Of a DNA stretch of 64,000 bases, positions 33,951 through 42,426 are shown piece by piece. A model generated the notes under the pieces. It searched no databases and was not told the DNA's origin. It was given only the letters and a program-made list of their open reading frames with translations. Every line of letters begins with the position of its first letter. Within the stretch, counting starts at the first letter, position 1. This DNA comes from DATFRX01 sp035630615 (lineage in GTDB: Bacteria > Actinomycetota > Actinomycetes > Propionibacteriales > Nocardioidaceae): contig DASQKI010000112.1 of NCBI GenBank assembly GCA_035630615.1, positions 1-64,000 on the forward strand, given 5' to 3'. A program made the translations under genes and the position numbers.

Positions 33951-35368
33951 GACTCTGCCCCCTCCGGCCGAGACGATCCGTCGCTCGTGGTCAGGCGATC
34001 CGCGCCTTGTCGACCAGGGATCCGCTGCGAGTCGGCGGATCGCTCGACCGCGAGTGACGGTTCGTCTACGCGTGTGACGGCCTCGACTGCGCCCTGGTCG
34101 AGCGAGAACAGCTCGGCCAGCGCGTCCGCGTACGACACGGCGCCGGGCCGGTCGGCGAGCTCCTTGATCCGGACCGTCGGCGCGTGCAGCAGCTTGTCGG
34201 CGACCCGACGTACGGTCTGCTCGAGCTCCTTGTGGGTCGCTGGGTCGAGCTCGGGCAGTCGGCCGTCGAGCCGATCGAGTTCGGCCGCGACAATCTCGGT
34301 CGCCATCGACCGGAGTGCGACCACCGTCGGCGTGACCCGCGCGGCCGCCCGCGAGGCACGAAACGCCGCGACCTCACCGGCGACGATCGCCCGCACCTGC
34401 TCGGCGTCGGCGGCCACCGGCGAGTCGGCCAGCGCTCGCACCAGGATCTCGATGCCGATGAGACTGACGCCTGGCAGGTCCGCGACGGCCGGGTCGACGT
34501 CGTGCGGCATCGCGAGGTCGACGATCGCGTACGGTCGGTCCGCCGCCCCATCGCCATTGCCACGACTGCGCAGCGCGGCGGCGACGGGACCCGCGTCGAT
34601 CACGACCCCGGTCGCGCCGGTGCAGGACACGACGATGTCGACCTCCGTCAGCAGCTGCGGCAGCGTGTAGAGAGCGGCGGCCTGGCCACCGACACCGGCC
34701 GCGAGGACCTCGGCCCGCTCCTGAGTCCGGTTGACGACCAACACCTCGGTGGCTCCGCGCCGGTCGAGTGCGGCAACCGCGAGCCCAGCCATCGCGCCGG
34801 CACCGACGACCAACGCCCGACGGTCGGCGAACGGACCGACGGTCGACTCGGCGTGATCGAGCGCCGCGGCCACGACCGACGGTCCGGCTCGGTCGATGTC
34901 GGTCTCGGCGTGGCCGCGCTTGCCGACCCGCAGCGCCTGCTGGAACAAGACGTTGAGCGCCGGACCGACGCTGCCGAGCCCCTGGGCCGACCGCAGCGCG
35001 CGGCGCACCTGACCGAGGACCTGGCTCTCACCGACGACCATCGAGTCGAGTCCGGCCGCGACCGAGAAGAGGTGCGCCACGGCGGCTTCGTCGTAGTGCA
35101 CGTACAGATGCTGAACGACATCGGCGGTGGTCATGTCGGCCCGCTCGGACAGGAGGCGCGAGACGTCTTCGACACTGCCGTGGAACCGATCGACCTCGAC
35201 GTAGATCTCGACTCGGTTGCAGGTCGACATCACGACCGCCTCGGTGACGTGTTCGGTGTCGAGCAAGTCGGTCACGAGCTTGCGTACGCCGTCGTCGTCG
35301 AGAGTCAGCCGCTCGAGCACCTCGACCGGTCCGCTCTTGTGCGAGACGCCGACGACCAGGACGCTCAC
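33947..35368 (-). CDS. hemA: Glutamyl-tRNA reductase (with palindromic element in tail)
   Basis: A 473-residue enzyme reducing Glu-tRNA to glutamate semialdehyde, first step of the C5 heme pathway. Motifs: GVSHKSGPVEVLERL, catalytic Cys in VMSTCNRVEIYVE, GESQVLGQVRRAL, the NADPH-binding VVGAGAMAGLAVAAL and the dimerisation helix near ELEQTVRRVADKLLHAP. Residues about 435-466 are encoded by element B1 (33972-34066) and follow a complete catalytic body, so the tail is probably dispensable. GTG 35368 overlaps the rex stop (GTGA). Confidence 0.93.
   Translation of the reverse strand: MSVLVVGVSHKSGPVEVLERLTLDDDGVRKLVTDLLDTEHVTEAVVMSTCNRVEIYVEVDRFHGSVEDVSRLLSERADMTTADVVQHLYVHYDEAAVAHLFSVAAGLDSMVVGESQVLGQVRRALRSAQGLGSVGPALNVLFQQALRVGKRGHAETDIDRAGPSVVAAALDHAESTVGPFADRRALVVGAGAMAGLAVAALDRRGATEVLVVNRTQERAEVLAAGVGGQAAALYTLPQLLTEVDIVVSCTGATGVVIDAGPVAAALRSRGNGDGAADRPYAIVDLAMPHDVDPAVADLPGVSLIGIEILVRALADSPVAADAEQVRAIVAGEVAAFRASRAAARVTPTVVALRSMATEIVAAELDRLDGRLPELDPATHKELEQTVRRVADKLLHAPTVRIKELADRPGAVSYADALAELFSLDQGAVEAVTRVDEPSLAVERSADSQRIPGRQGADRLTTSDGSSRPEGAES
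33972..34066. repeat. Palindromic element B1 (95 bp) in hemA
   Basis: Arms 33972-34003 and 34035-34066 pair at 27 of 32 positions. On the coding (minus) strand it reads DEPSLAV...TTSDGSS, related in the same frame to the peptide from element B2 in the acyltransferase gene, and it has exactly the same length as B2. Confidence 0.92.
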
Positions 35369-36108
35369 GATGCCTCCACCACCTTCGAGGTCGGATCGGT
35401 CATGGCCGGCGGTACCTCGGCGCCGTCGACGGTGGCCTTGCGCTGTTCGTGGTACGCCAGGATCTGCAGCTCGATCGACAGGTCCACCTTGCGTACCTGG
35501 ACGCCCTCGGGGACGTTGATCACCGACGGCGCGAAGTTCAGGATGCTGGTCACCCCGGCCCGCACGAGCCGGTCGGCGACGTTTTGCGCCTCGGCAGCGG
35601 GCGTCGTGATCACGCCGATCGACACCTGGTGCCGTTCGATGAGCTGCTCGAGGTCGGCCATGTTCTCGATCGTGTGGACGCCGATCTCGGAGCCGACCAG
35701 CTCGGGGTCGGTGTCGACGAGCGCGGCGATCCGGAAGCCTCGTGTCGTGAAGCCGGCGTAGTTGGCCAGCGCCTGGCCGAGGTTGCCGATGCCGACGATG
35801 ACGACCGACCAGTCTTGGGTCAGCCCGATCTCGCGGGAGATCTGATAGCGCAGGTACTCGACGTCGTAGCCGACCCCGCGGGTGCCGTAAGAGCCGAGGT
35901 AGGACAGGTCCTTGCGCAGCTTGGCCGAGTTGACGCCGGCCGCGGCAGCGAGCTGCTCCGACGACGCCGTGGCGACGCCCTGCTCCGCGAGGACCGTCAG
36001 GGCACGCAGATAGACCGGCAGCCGTGCCACCGTCGCCTCGGGGGTGCCACGCTGTTGGCGCAGGTCGGCGGCCTGCGCCGCGCGTCGATTACGTGAGTCA
36101 GTCACCAT
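35365..36108 (-). CDS. rex: Redox-sensing repressor Rex
   Basis: A 247-residue NADH/NAD-sensing repressor. The N-terminal winged helix includes ARLPVYLRALTVLAEQGVATASSEQLA and NSAKLRKDLSYLGSYGTRGVGYDVE; the Rossmann domain has VVIVGIGNLGQALANY; the C-terminal helix for domain swap follows. ATG 36108 (MVTDSRNRRAAQ) is chosen because the open frame further up would overlap the promoter. In Streptomyces, Rex controls rex-hemACD, the arrangement found here, so it likely ties heme supply to redox state. Its stop overlaps hemA. Confidence 0.93.
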   Translation of the reverse strand: MVTDSRNRRAAQAADLRQQRGTPEATVARLPVYLRALTVLAEQGVATASSEQLAAAAGVNSAKLRKDLSYLGSYGTRGVGYDVEYLRYQISREIGLTQDWSVVIVGIGNLGQALANYAGFTTRGFRIAALVDTDPELVGSEIGVHTIENMADLEQLIERHQVSIGVITTPAAEAQNVADRLVRAGVTSILNFAPSVINVPEGVQVRKVDLSIELQILAYHEQRKATVDGAEVPPAMTDPTSKVVEAS

Positions 36109-36169
36109 GGTCCTGACCGCGCCCTGGATGCGGCACGAGATTCGTCCCGACGGGGCGGCGGTACCCCCC

Positions 36170-36200
36170 ACTCTAGGATTTTGTGAACGCGAGAACAAAA
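36170..36200 (-). promoter_or_regulatory. rex-hem promoter with Rex-type half-site
   Basis: On the minus strand TTGTTC (-35, 36193-36198) and TAGAGT (-10, 36170-36175) are 17 bases apart. The spacer contains GCGTTCACAA, a match to one half of the Rex operator TTGTGAANGCNTTCACAA; the other half is degenerate, though TTTTGT/ACAAAA arms (36179-36184, 36195-36200) remain. A repressor bound here would sit inside the promoter. Confidence 0.7.
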
Positions 36201-36243
36201 TCGAGCAGGTCGGCGCCGGTGCGGCCCCGGGCGTAGAAGCCGG

Positions 36244-36492
36244 TCAGGCGAGGGCGGCCCGAAGGCGCTCGGGGTCGACCCGCCAGAAGTCGTGTTGGCG
36301 GCCGTCGACGAACGTGACGGGGATCTGCTCGCCGTAGCGCGCCATCAGATCGGCGTCGTCATGGATGTCGACCGACGTCCACGAAGCCCCGATCTCGACG
36401 CAGACCCGCTCGACGACGGCGTACGCGTCGTCGCACAGGTGACAGCCGGGCTTTCCGTAGACAACGACCCGAGCCTCGGTCGGTTCGCTCAC
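36244..36492 (-). CDS. Glutaredoxin-family protein
   Basis: An 82-residue thioredoxin-fold protein with the active site KPGCHLCDDAYAVVERV (CxxC), cis-Pro at IPVTFVDGRQH and a short C-terminal helix. This matches the DUF836/glutaredoxin-like proteins found next to hemA in actinobacteria (Rv0508). It may reduce thiols linked to heme synthesis, or be only a genomic neighbour. GTG 36492 overlaps the ligase stop (GTGA), so it is co-translated with it; rex follows after a gap that contains its own promoter. Confidence 0.85.
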   Translation of the reverse strand: MSEPTEARVVVYGKPGCHLCDDAYAVVERVCVEIGASWTSVDIHDDADLMARYGEQIPVTFVDGRQHDFWRVDPERLRAALA

Positions 36493-38132
36493 CCGAGCCC
36501 CAACACGTCGCGGCGAGCCTGCGCCCGCAGTCGGCCCTTCGCCACCTTGCCGGTCGCGGAGTGTGGGAGGCCTTCGACGACGGTGATCCGCCTCGGCCAC
36601 TTGAACCGGGCCAGCCGGGTCTCGCAGTGAGTACGCACGGCGTCGACCAGGTCGTCGCTCGACGCCTCCGAATCGGTGGCCACGATGAACGCGTGAACGG
36701 CCTCGCCGGTCTCCTCGTCGGGGGTCCCGATCACCGCGCTCTCAGCCACGCCGGCCACCTCGGCGATGACCTCCTCGACCTCGGTGGGATAGACGTTGAA
36801 GCCCGACACGATCACGAGCTCGCGCAGCCGGTCGACCAGCACCAGATCGCCCTCGCGCGCGATGACGCCGATGTCGCCGGTCGCATACCAGCCGTCATCG
36901 TCCGGGCCGTCCACGCCGTCGGGCCAGTAGCCGGAGAACAGGTTGTCGCCACGGACCCAGACCTGCGCCGGGTCGTCGCCGGCCACGGGGCGCCCGCTCG
37001 CGTCGCGTACCTCGATCTCCACACCCGGGATGGCGCCGCCGACCGAACCCGGGACAGCGGCGCCGCCCGTCGCGGTGAGGGTCGACGTCACCACCGGCGC
37101 CGCCTCGGTCAACCCGTAGCCCTGATGAACGACGACGCCGGCGGCCGACTCGAACTCGTCGGCGAGATCGGCATCGAGGGGCGCCGCGCCGGACAGCACG
37201 AAACGCACCCCCGACAGCTTGTCGCGCAGGTCGTCGCGGCCGGCCCACGCCGCAATGACCGGCGGCGCGATCGGCAGGTTCGTGATGCCGTGCTCACCGA
37301 CCAGGTCGAGCGTGGCGTCGGCGTCGAAGTGGTCGAGCAGCACGAGTCGAGCGCCCTGGGCCAGCACCTGACCCAGCACGCAGTTGAGACCGTAAACGTG
37401 AAACAGCGGCAGCAGCCCGAGGACGACGTCGTCGGCTCGCATCGGCGCTGGCTCGATCGCGGCGGTCTGCGCGACGTTGGCGAGCAACGCGCGATGGGTC
37501 AGCATCGCGCCGCGCGGTCGGCCACTCGTGCCGGAGGTATAGAGCAGCAGCGCCAGCGCCTCGGCGTCGGCTGGACTGACGATGGGGCGTCCGTCGCCGG
37601 ACAGCAAGGCGTCGAAGCTCAACTCGGCGCCGATCGTGGCGCCGTCGGCCAAGACGATCCGCGGCACGTTCGACCGAGATCGCAGGTCGTCGTCGGCTCC
37701 GCGCAGCGCGTCCTCGAGACCGGCGACCGCCGATCGTACGACCGTCGCGGTGGTCCGGTCGGCGACGACGACGAGCGATCCCGAGTCGGCGAGCATCCGC
37801 ATCAGCTCACCGGTCGCCGAGCGCGGGTTGGCCGGAACGGCGGTGAGCCCGGCGCGCAGGGCTCCGAGATACGCGGTGACGAAATCGACGCTGTTGATCA
37901 TGGCGATCGCGACCCGATTACCGGTGACCAGGCCCAGCTCAGCAAGCGCCCGGGCACACCGGTCGACCCGGTTCTCGAGCTCACCCCAGGAGATCGCGCG
38001 GTGCTCTCCGTACGCCTCCACAAGCGCCGTGTCGTTGGGCCGATCGGCGGCACGCAGCCGCACCAGATCCGCCACGTTGGCGCAGGAGAGCGGGGTGTAG
38101 CCGTCGGACTGCGTGGCCGATGCCGAGGTCAC
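36489..38132 (-). CDS. Long-chain acyl-CoA synthetase
   Basis: A 547-residue ANL-superfamily ligase. Motifs: P-loop LLLYTSGTSGRPRGAMLTHRAL, PLFHVYGLNCVLGQVLAQGA, VHQGYGLTEAAPVV, WYATGDIGVIAREGDLVLVDRLRELVIVSGFNVYPTEVEEVI and the C-terminal Lys in LPHSATGKVAKGRL. It probably activates fatty or related carboxylic acids as CoA thioesters. Start GTG 38132. It shares the control region with the divergent HAD phosphatase gene, which contains a hairpin; downstream is the glutaredoxin gene in 4-base overlap. Confidence 0.85.
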   Translation of the reverse strand: MTSASATQSDGYTPLSCANVADLVRLRAADRPNDTALVEAYGEHRAISWGELENRVDRCARALAELGLVTGNRVAIAMINSVDFVTAYLGALRAGLTAVPANPRSATGELMRMLADSGSLVVVADRTTATVVRSAVAGLEDALRGADDDLRSRSNVPRIVLADGATIGAELSFDALLSGDGRPIVSPADAEALALLLYTSGTSGRPRGAMLTHRALLANVAQTAAIEPAPMRADDVVLGLLPLFHVYGLNCVLGQVLAQGARLVLLDHFDADATLDLVGEHGITNLPIAPPVIAAWAGRDDLRDKLSGVRFVLSGAAPLDADLADEFESAAGVVVHQGYGLTEAAPVVTSTLTATGGAAVPGSVGGAIPGVEIEVRDASGRPVAGDDPAQVWVRGDNLFSGYWPDGVDGPDDDGWYATGDIGVIAREGDLVLVDRLRELVIVSGFNVYPTEVEEVIAEVAGVAESAVIGTPDEETGEAVHAFIVATDSEASSDDLVDAVRTHCETRLARFKWPRRITVVEGLPHSATGKVAKGRLRAQARRDVLGLG

Positions 38133-38152
38133 CCGAGCCAGTCTGGCACAGA

Positions 38153-38197
38153 GTTGTCAGACGCAATTCGCGCTATAGCCGCACTCGCGTCTGACAC
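38153..38197. repeat. Hairpin between ligase and HAD genes
   Basis: TGTCAGACGC (38155-38164) and GCGTCTGACA (38187-38196) are exact 10-bp arms with a 22-base centre; the border GTTGTCAG...CTGACAC matches the element at 16415-16460. Its right arm carries a possible -35 (CTGACA) for the HAD gene. Confidence 0.8.
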
Positions 38198-38220
38198 TCG
38201 GCGCGTCATGGCCGTAGGCT
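38191..38220 (+). promoter_or_regulatory. Candidate leaderless promoter of HAD gene
   Basis: CTGACA (-35, 38191-38196), 18-base spacer, TAGGCT (-10, 38215-38220), then seven bases to GTG 38228. There is no ribosome binding site, so leaderless initiation is likely. Confidence 0.55.
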
Positions 38221-38227
38221 CGGGTCC

Positions 38228-39109
38228 GTGAGCCCGAAGACGTACGAACCACCCCGAAACCTTCGGGCGCGGTCCGTACTGGCCGGCCAAGCCTCGGCCG
38301 CCTCGGCCGAGGTCGAGTCGGCGCTCACGCCGCCACCGGACGAGCGGGCCGCCGCGTTCTTCGACGTCGACAACACGATCATGCAGGGCGCGTCGATCTT
38401 CCATCTCGCTCGCGGGATGCATCGGCGCAAGTTCTTCACGACCCGCGACATCATCAAGGCGGCCTGGCAGCAGACGTACTTCCGCCTGATCGGCGTCGAA
38501 GACCCCAACCACGTCGCCGATGCCCGGGCGTCGGCACTCGCGTTCATCGCCGGCCATCGGGTCGAAGAGCTGGGGCAGATCGGCGAGGAGATCTTCGACG
38601 AGGCCATGGCGCACCGGATCTGGCCGGGTACGCGGGCGCTTGCCCAACTGCATCTCGACGAAGGCCAGCGGGTATGGCTGGTGACGGCGGCCCCGATCGA
38701 GATCGCCGCCATCATCGCCCGCCGGCTCGGTCTCACCGGCGCGCTCGGCACGGTCGCCGAATCCGAGGACGGCGTCTACACCGGCCGACTGGTCGGCGAT
38801 CTGCTGCACGGGCCGGCGAAGGCCGAGGCCGTCCAAGCCCTGGCCGATCGCGAAGGGCTCGACCTCACCGCCTGCTCGGCCTACTCCGACTCCTTCAACG
38901 ACCTGCCCCTGCTGTCCCTGGTCGGCGACCCGTGTGCGGTCAACCCGGACGCCAAGCTGCGCTCGCACGCACGGGCGCAGGGCTGGCGGATTCGCGACTA
39001 CCGGACCGGTCGCAAGGCAGCCCGAATCGGCGGCTTCGCCGCGGGCATCGCGGGCGCCGCCGTCGGGAGCGTCGCGGCCGGGCTGGCCTTGCGGCGGCGC
39101 ATCCGCTGA
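38228..39109 (+). CDS. HAD-IB family phosphatase (SerB-like)
   Basis: A 293-residue haloacid dehalogenase-type hydrolase. Nucleophile motif AAFFDVDNTIMQGASIF, motif II VWLVTAAPIEIA, motif III Lys in GPAKAEAVQAL and motif IV AYSDSFNDLPLLSLVG. The C-terminus has a Gly/Ala-rich hydrophobic segment (FAAGIAGAAVGSVAAGLAL) before RRRIR, so it may be tethered to the membrane. It corresponds to the SerB1-type protein near hemA in M. tuberculosis (Rv0505c); phosphoserine or a phospholipid-related phosphate are possible substrates. Confidence 0.85.
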   Translation: MSPKTYEPPRNLRARSVLAGQASAASAEVESALTPPPDERAAAFFDVDNTIMQGASIFHLARGMHRRKFFTTRDIIKAAWQQTYFRLIGVEDPNHVADARASALAFIAGHRVEELGQIGEEIFDEAMAHRIWPGTRALAQLHLDEGQRVWLVTAAPIEIAAIIARRLGLTGALGTVAESEDGVYTGRLVGDLLHGPAKAEAVQALADREGLDLTACSAYSDSFNDLPLLSLVGDPCAVNPDAKLRSHARAQGWRIRDYRTGRKAARIGGFAAGIAGAAVGSVAAGLALRRRIR

Positions 39110-39232
39110 CCGACATTCCGGTACGCCTGACGATATCGACCACGACGGTAGTCAAGATCGGTACTCGCGAGTAGTATCCGGCGAAGCGGCCTCGGACTCA
39201 GCGTCAATCGTTTTCGGGGCGGAGGGAGCACG

Positions 39233-39937
39233 ATGCGGCCGAGTTCGCGGCCTGTATTCGTCGGGGCGGCAAACCTCGACGGGCTGCGGCATGCCCTGGC
39301 AGTCGCCACGATGAGCGGCGGGAAAAGTCCGACCGGTCCGACCCTGGCACCGGATCGCGGCGACGTCGATCCGCCGTCCGACGCGTCCGAAAACCGCCGC
39401 ATCGTCGCTCTGGTCGACCTGGCCCGAGGCGGAGATGCCGAGGCCTTCGGCCAGCTCTACGACCACTACGTCGAGAGCATCCACCGCTACCTCTACTTCC
39501 GGCTCTCGAGTGTCAGCCTCGCCGACGATCTCACCAGCGAGACGTTCTTTCGCGCGCTGCGCAGCATCCAGTCGTTCCGCTGGCAAGGCAAGGACTTCGG
39601 CGCCTGGCTGACAACGATCGCGCGCAACCTCGTCACCGACCACTACAAGTCGAGCCGCTCCCGCTTCGAGGTCGTCGCCGACGAACTCCCCGAGCAGGTC
39701 GAGGAGTCCGACGGCCCCGAGGACGGCGCGCTCGCCACGCTCACCAGCGAGGTGCTCGCTCGGGGACTGCGCCGACTGGCGTCGGAGCAGCAGGACTGCC
39801 TCGTGATGCGCTTTTGCCAGGGGCTCACCATCGCCGAGACCGCCACCGCGATGGGACGCAGCGAAGGCGCCATCAAGCAGCTCCAGCTGCGCGCCGTACG
39901 CAACCTCGCCAAGCATCTCCCCCGGGATCTCATATGA
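39233..39937 (+). CDS. ECF-type RNA polymerase sigma factor (BldN-like)
   Basis: A 234-residue group IV sigma factor. Region 2: FGQLYDHYVESIHRYLYFRL through ADDLTSETFFRALRSIQSFRW; region 4: LASEQQDCLVMRFCQGLTIAETATAMGRSEGAIKQLQLRAVRNL. A roughly 60-residue N-terminal extension precedes region 2, as in Streptomyces BldN. ATG 39233 has GGAGGG at 39221-39226. The next gene encodes a one-helix protein with a DUF5667-type region, like RsbN, the BldN anti-sigma factor, so the two probably form a sigma/anti-sigma module. No regulator binding site was identified upstream. Confidence 0.85.
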   Translation: MRPSSRPVFVGAANLDGLRHALAVATMSGGKSPTGPTLAPDRGDVDPPSDASENRRIVALVDLARGGDAEAFGQLYDHYVESIHRYLYFRLSSVSLADDLTSETFFRALRSIQSFRWQGKDFGAWLTTIARNLVTDHYKSSRSRFEVVADELPEQVEESDGPEDGALATLTSEVLARGLRRLASEQQDCLVMRFCQGLTIAETATAMGRSEGAIKQLQLRAVRNLAKHLPRDLI

Positions 39938-39961
39938 CCCGAAACGTAACCTCCGGCGACC

Positions 39962-39990
39962 TGACGTCGTTGTCATCGGCGACAACGTCA
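39962..39990. repeat. Small hairpin between sigma and anti-sigma genes
   Basis: CGTTGTC (39968-39974) and GACAACG (39981-39987) form a 7-bp stem with a 6-base loop, extendable through TGACG/CGTCA with a bulge. It again uses GTTGTC/GACAAC as border. It may attenuate expression of the second gene. Confidence 0.6.
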
Positions 39991-40019
39991 CAACCTGACC
40001 ATGCCAGGGGGATCGATCC

Positions 40020-41231
40020 ATGAGATCGCGACTATCACGCCGCGACGTCGAGTTCTTCGCCGACGCCGTCGATGGTCGCACCCCGGCTCGACGGCACTCG
40101 CGGACCTCCGATCGGCTGAGCGAATACGTCGAGGTCGCGGAGTTCGTACGAGAGACGTCCGTGGAGACCGCGAGTCGGGACTTCGTGGCAGATCTCCGGG
40201 CCGAGCTGATGGCCACGGCCGCCGACGAGCTCACCTCGACCGAACCTGTCCCGCGCGGCGACCGCGTGGCGGTCGAGGGACCACGCCTTCGGCGCCGGCT
40301 GGCGGCGGCCGCGGGCGCGTTTGTGGTGGTCGGCGGCTCGCTCGGTCTCGTGTCGGCCAGCGCGCAGGCCGTGCCGGGCGACATGCTCTACCCGGTCAAG
40401 CGCGCGACGGAGCGGGTCGAGCTCATGCTCCGCGACGGCTCCGACGAGGGCCGCATGCTGCTCAACCACGCGTCGACCCGGCTCGACGAGGTCGAGTCGC
40501 TAGCCGCGTCGAATGGCCGCGAGGACCTGATCGCCGAGACACTGAGCGACTTCACCTCCGAGGCCGACGCCGGCGGCACACTGCTGCTCGACTCCTACCG
40601 AAACGGCGGCTCGACCGGGGAGGTCGAAGGGCTCCGGATCTTCCTCGCCGACTCGGCGCAGCGCCTGGAGCAGCTTGCCGACGACCTACCGTCTGCGGTC
40701 GCCAACGAATACGCCGACGCCGCCCAGACGATCGGCGGCCTCGACTCCGCGGCGGTCAGCGAGTGTCCCACCTGCGCCGACGGGAGCCCGCCGCTCAGCG
40801 TCGACGACGAGCTGATGGCGGCGGTGTCCTACGTTCTCGACCCGAATGGGGAGACGACCGACGACACGACCGCGAGCGACGACCCAAGTTCGACGCATCA
40901 CCGTCCGCCGCTGCTCGCGGTGCCGCCCAACGTGCTCGACCTGCCCAACGGACTGGTCGACAACGACCAGGAGGCGAACGACTCCGACGATGGCGACGAT
41001 CTCGGCGACGTCCTCGGCGACGACTCGAGCGACGGCGACACCGCCGGAGACGATAGCGATTCGACCGACACCGACGGCCAGGACCCCGTCGACGACGTGA
41101 CCGACGGCCTGGATGAGACGACCGACGATCTGACTCCGGGCGACTCCAACGGCCTCAACAGCCTGATCGAACCCATCCAGGAGCCGCTCAGCGAACTCCT
41201 GGGCAACACGCTCGGGATAACCCAGCCGTAA
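40020..41231 (+). CDS. DUF5667 membrane protein, likely anti-sigma factor
   Basis: A 403-residue protein with a cytoplasmic N-terminal part (about 1-88) suited to sigma binding, one membrane helix (LAAAAGAFVVVGGSLGLVSA, about 92-111), then a DUF5667 region (AVPGDMLYPVKRATERVELML ... LDEVESLA) outside the cell and a long acidic Asp/Ser/Thr-rich tail. Streptomyces RsbN, which restrains BldN, has this layout. AGGGGG at 40006-40011 precedes ATG 40020. The stop is seven bases from the convergent citrate synthase stop. Confidence 0.75.
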   Translation: MRSRLSRRDVEFFADAVDGRTPARRHSRTSDRLSEYVEVAEFVRETSVETASRDFVADLRAELMATAADELTSTEPVPRGDRVAVEGPRLRRRLAAAAGAFVVVGGSLGLVSASAQAVPGDMLYPVKRATERVELMLRDGSDEGRMLLNHASTRLDEVESLAASNGREDLIAETLSDFTSEADAGGTLLLDSYRNGGSTGEVEGLRIFLADSAQRLEQLADDLPSAVANEYADAAQTIGGLDSAAVSECPTCADGSPPLSVDDELMAAVSYVLDPNGETTDDTTASDDPSSTHHRPPLLAVPPNVLDLPNGLVDNDQEANDSDDGDDLGDVLGDDSSDGDTAGDDSDSTDTDGQDPVDDVTDGLDETTDDLTPGDSNGLNSLIEPIQEPLSELLGNTLGITQP

Positions 41232-41238
41232 GGTCGGC

Positions 41239-42408
41239 TCACTCCGACGGATATCGCGCCAGGCCGCGAAATCGCACCGGCCGCTCGGCGAGCTCCTCGA
41301 CGCCGTGCGCGGCCCAGCCTGCGATGCGCGCCACCGCGAACATCGGCACATCCGGTGCGAGGCCGCCGAGATACGCGAGAACGCCGAGGCCGAGGTCGAC
41401 GTTGGGTGGCTTCGCCAGACGCAGGCTGGCCTCGCGCAGCACCTGGTCGACGACGGCACGATCGGAGTCTGTGTGCCGCAGCCGCCAAACCGCCTCGAGG
41501 ATCGGATCGAGCCGCGGATCGCCGTTGCGATAAACGGTGTGCCCGAAGCCGGGAAGCCGCCGGCCCTGGTCGAGACGGCGCGCGATCGCGTCGTGGGCTC
41601 CGTGCTCGGCCGCATCGCGCAGCAGGCCGAAGGCAGCCTCGCCGGCCGAACCGTGCAGTGGACCGCTGACCGTGGCGAGCCCGGCGGCGAAGGCGGCGTA
41701 CGCGTCGGCGCGGACCGACGTCGCGATGCGGACGGCCAACGTACTCGTGGCGAGCTCGTGGTCGGCCAGCAGGATCAGCGCCCGATCGAGCGCGGGTCCG
41801 AGCGCCGGGTCGGGATCCTGATGCCAGCGTCGGGCCAACCAGTCGGCGAGGCCCGCGGGGTGCGGCCGATCGGCCTCGGCCACGACCATGAGGAGGCGGC
41901 GGGCCGCGGCCGGCGGATCGTCGTCGGGATGCCGGGCACCGAGAACCGGCGCGATTGCGAGCAACCGCTGGAGCGCCGACCCGCCCGGGCCGAGCGCTTC
42001 GACGGCCCGCCGACTCGCCCGGAGGTCGTCCGGCTCGGCCAACGGCCAGTCCGGTCGTCGGTCCGGGAGCACGCCGGTCCACAGCAGCTCGGCGACCTGC
42101 TCGTACGTCGCGGTGCGGGCCAGCTCGATCGCGTCTCGGTCGCGATAGCGCAGGCGGCGCTCGTCGAGCCGCGTCACCGCGGACGAGATCTGCACGTCGA
42201 TGCTCGGTCGCGGCTGCGTCGCCTGGCGGCGGGAACGAGCCCCGAGACGGTCGAGGTCGTCGACCGAATACATCGACGTCTTGCCGTCGATCGCGGTGCG
42301 GCGCTCGACCAGGCCGCGGCTGACGTAGGCATACAGCGTCGCGCGGCTGACGCCGAGGCGATGGGCGGCCTCGCGGGAGCCGACGTACAGGGTCACGGAT
42401 CCCAGCAT
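41239..42408 (-). CDS. Citrate synthase-family protein with N-terminal helix-turn-helix
   Basis: A 389-residue fusion. Residues about 5-50 are a MerR/excisionase-type helix-turn-helix (YVGSREAAHRLGVSRATLYAYVSRGLVERR) and the rest is a citrate synthase domain with catalytic His in GPLHGSAGEAAF and GFGHTVYRNGDPR and catalytic Asp in PPNVDLGLGVLA. ATG 42408 (MLGSVTLYVG) is chosen because the longer frame would run into the operator. It is probably a sensor-repressor or regulated (methyl)citrate synthase acting on the palindrome upstream and controlling the divergent paralogue. Confidence 0.85.
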   Translation of the reverse strand: MLGSVTLYVGSREAAHRLGVSRATLYAYVSRGLVERRTAIDGKTSMYSVDDLDRLGARSRRQATQPRPSIDVQISSAVTRLDERRLRYRDRDAIELARTATYEQVAELLWTGVLPDRRPDWPLAEPDDLRASRRAVEALGPGGSALQRLLAIAPVLGARHPDDDPPAAARRLLMVVAEADRPHPAGLADWLARRWHQDPDPALGPALDRALILLADHELATSTLAVRIATSVRADAYAAFAAGLATVSGPLHGSAGEAAFGLLRDAAEHGAHDAIARRLDQGRRLPGFGHTVYRNGDPRLDPILEAVWRLRHTDSDRAVVDQVLREASLRLAKPPNVDLGLGVLAYLGGLAPDVPMFAVARIAGWAAHGVEELAERPVRFRGLARYPSE

Positions 42409-42426
42409 GACCGGCCGATGTTGCGA

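Noticed and set aside
36561..38231. Plus-strand open frame opposite the acyl-CoA ligase
   Set aside because: No motifs and codon pattern of an antisense shadow.
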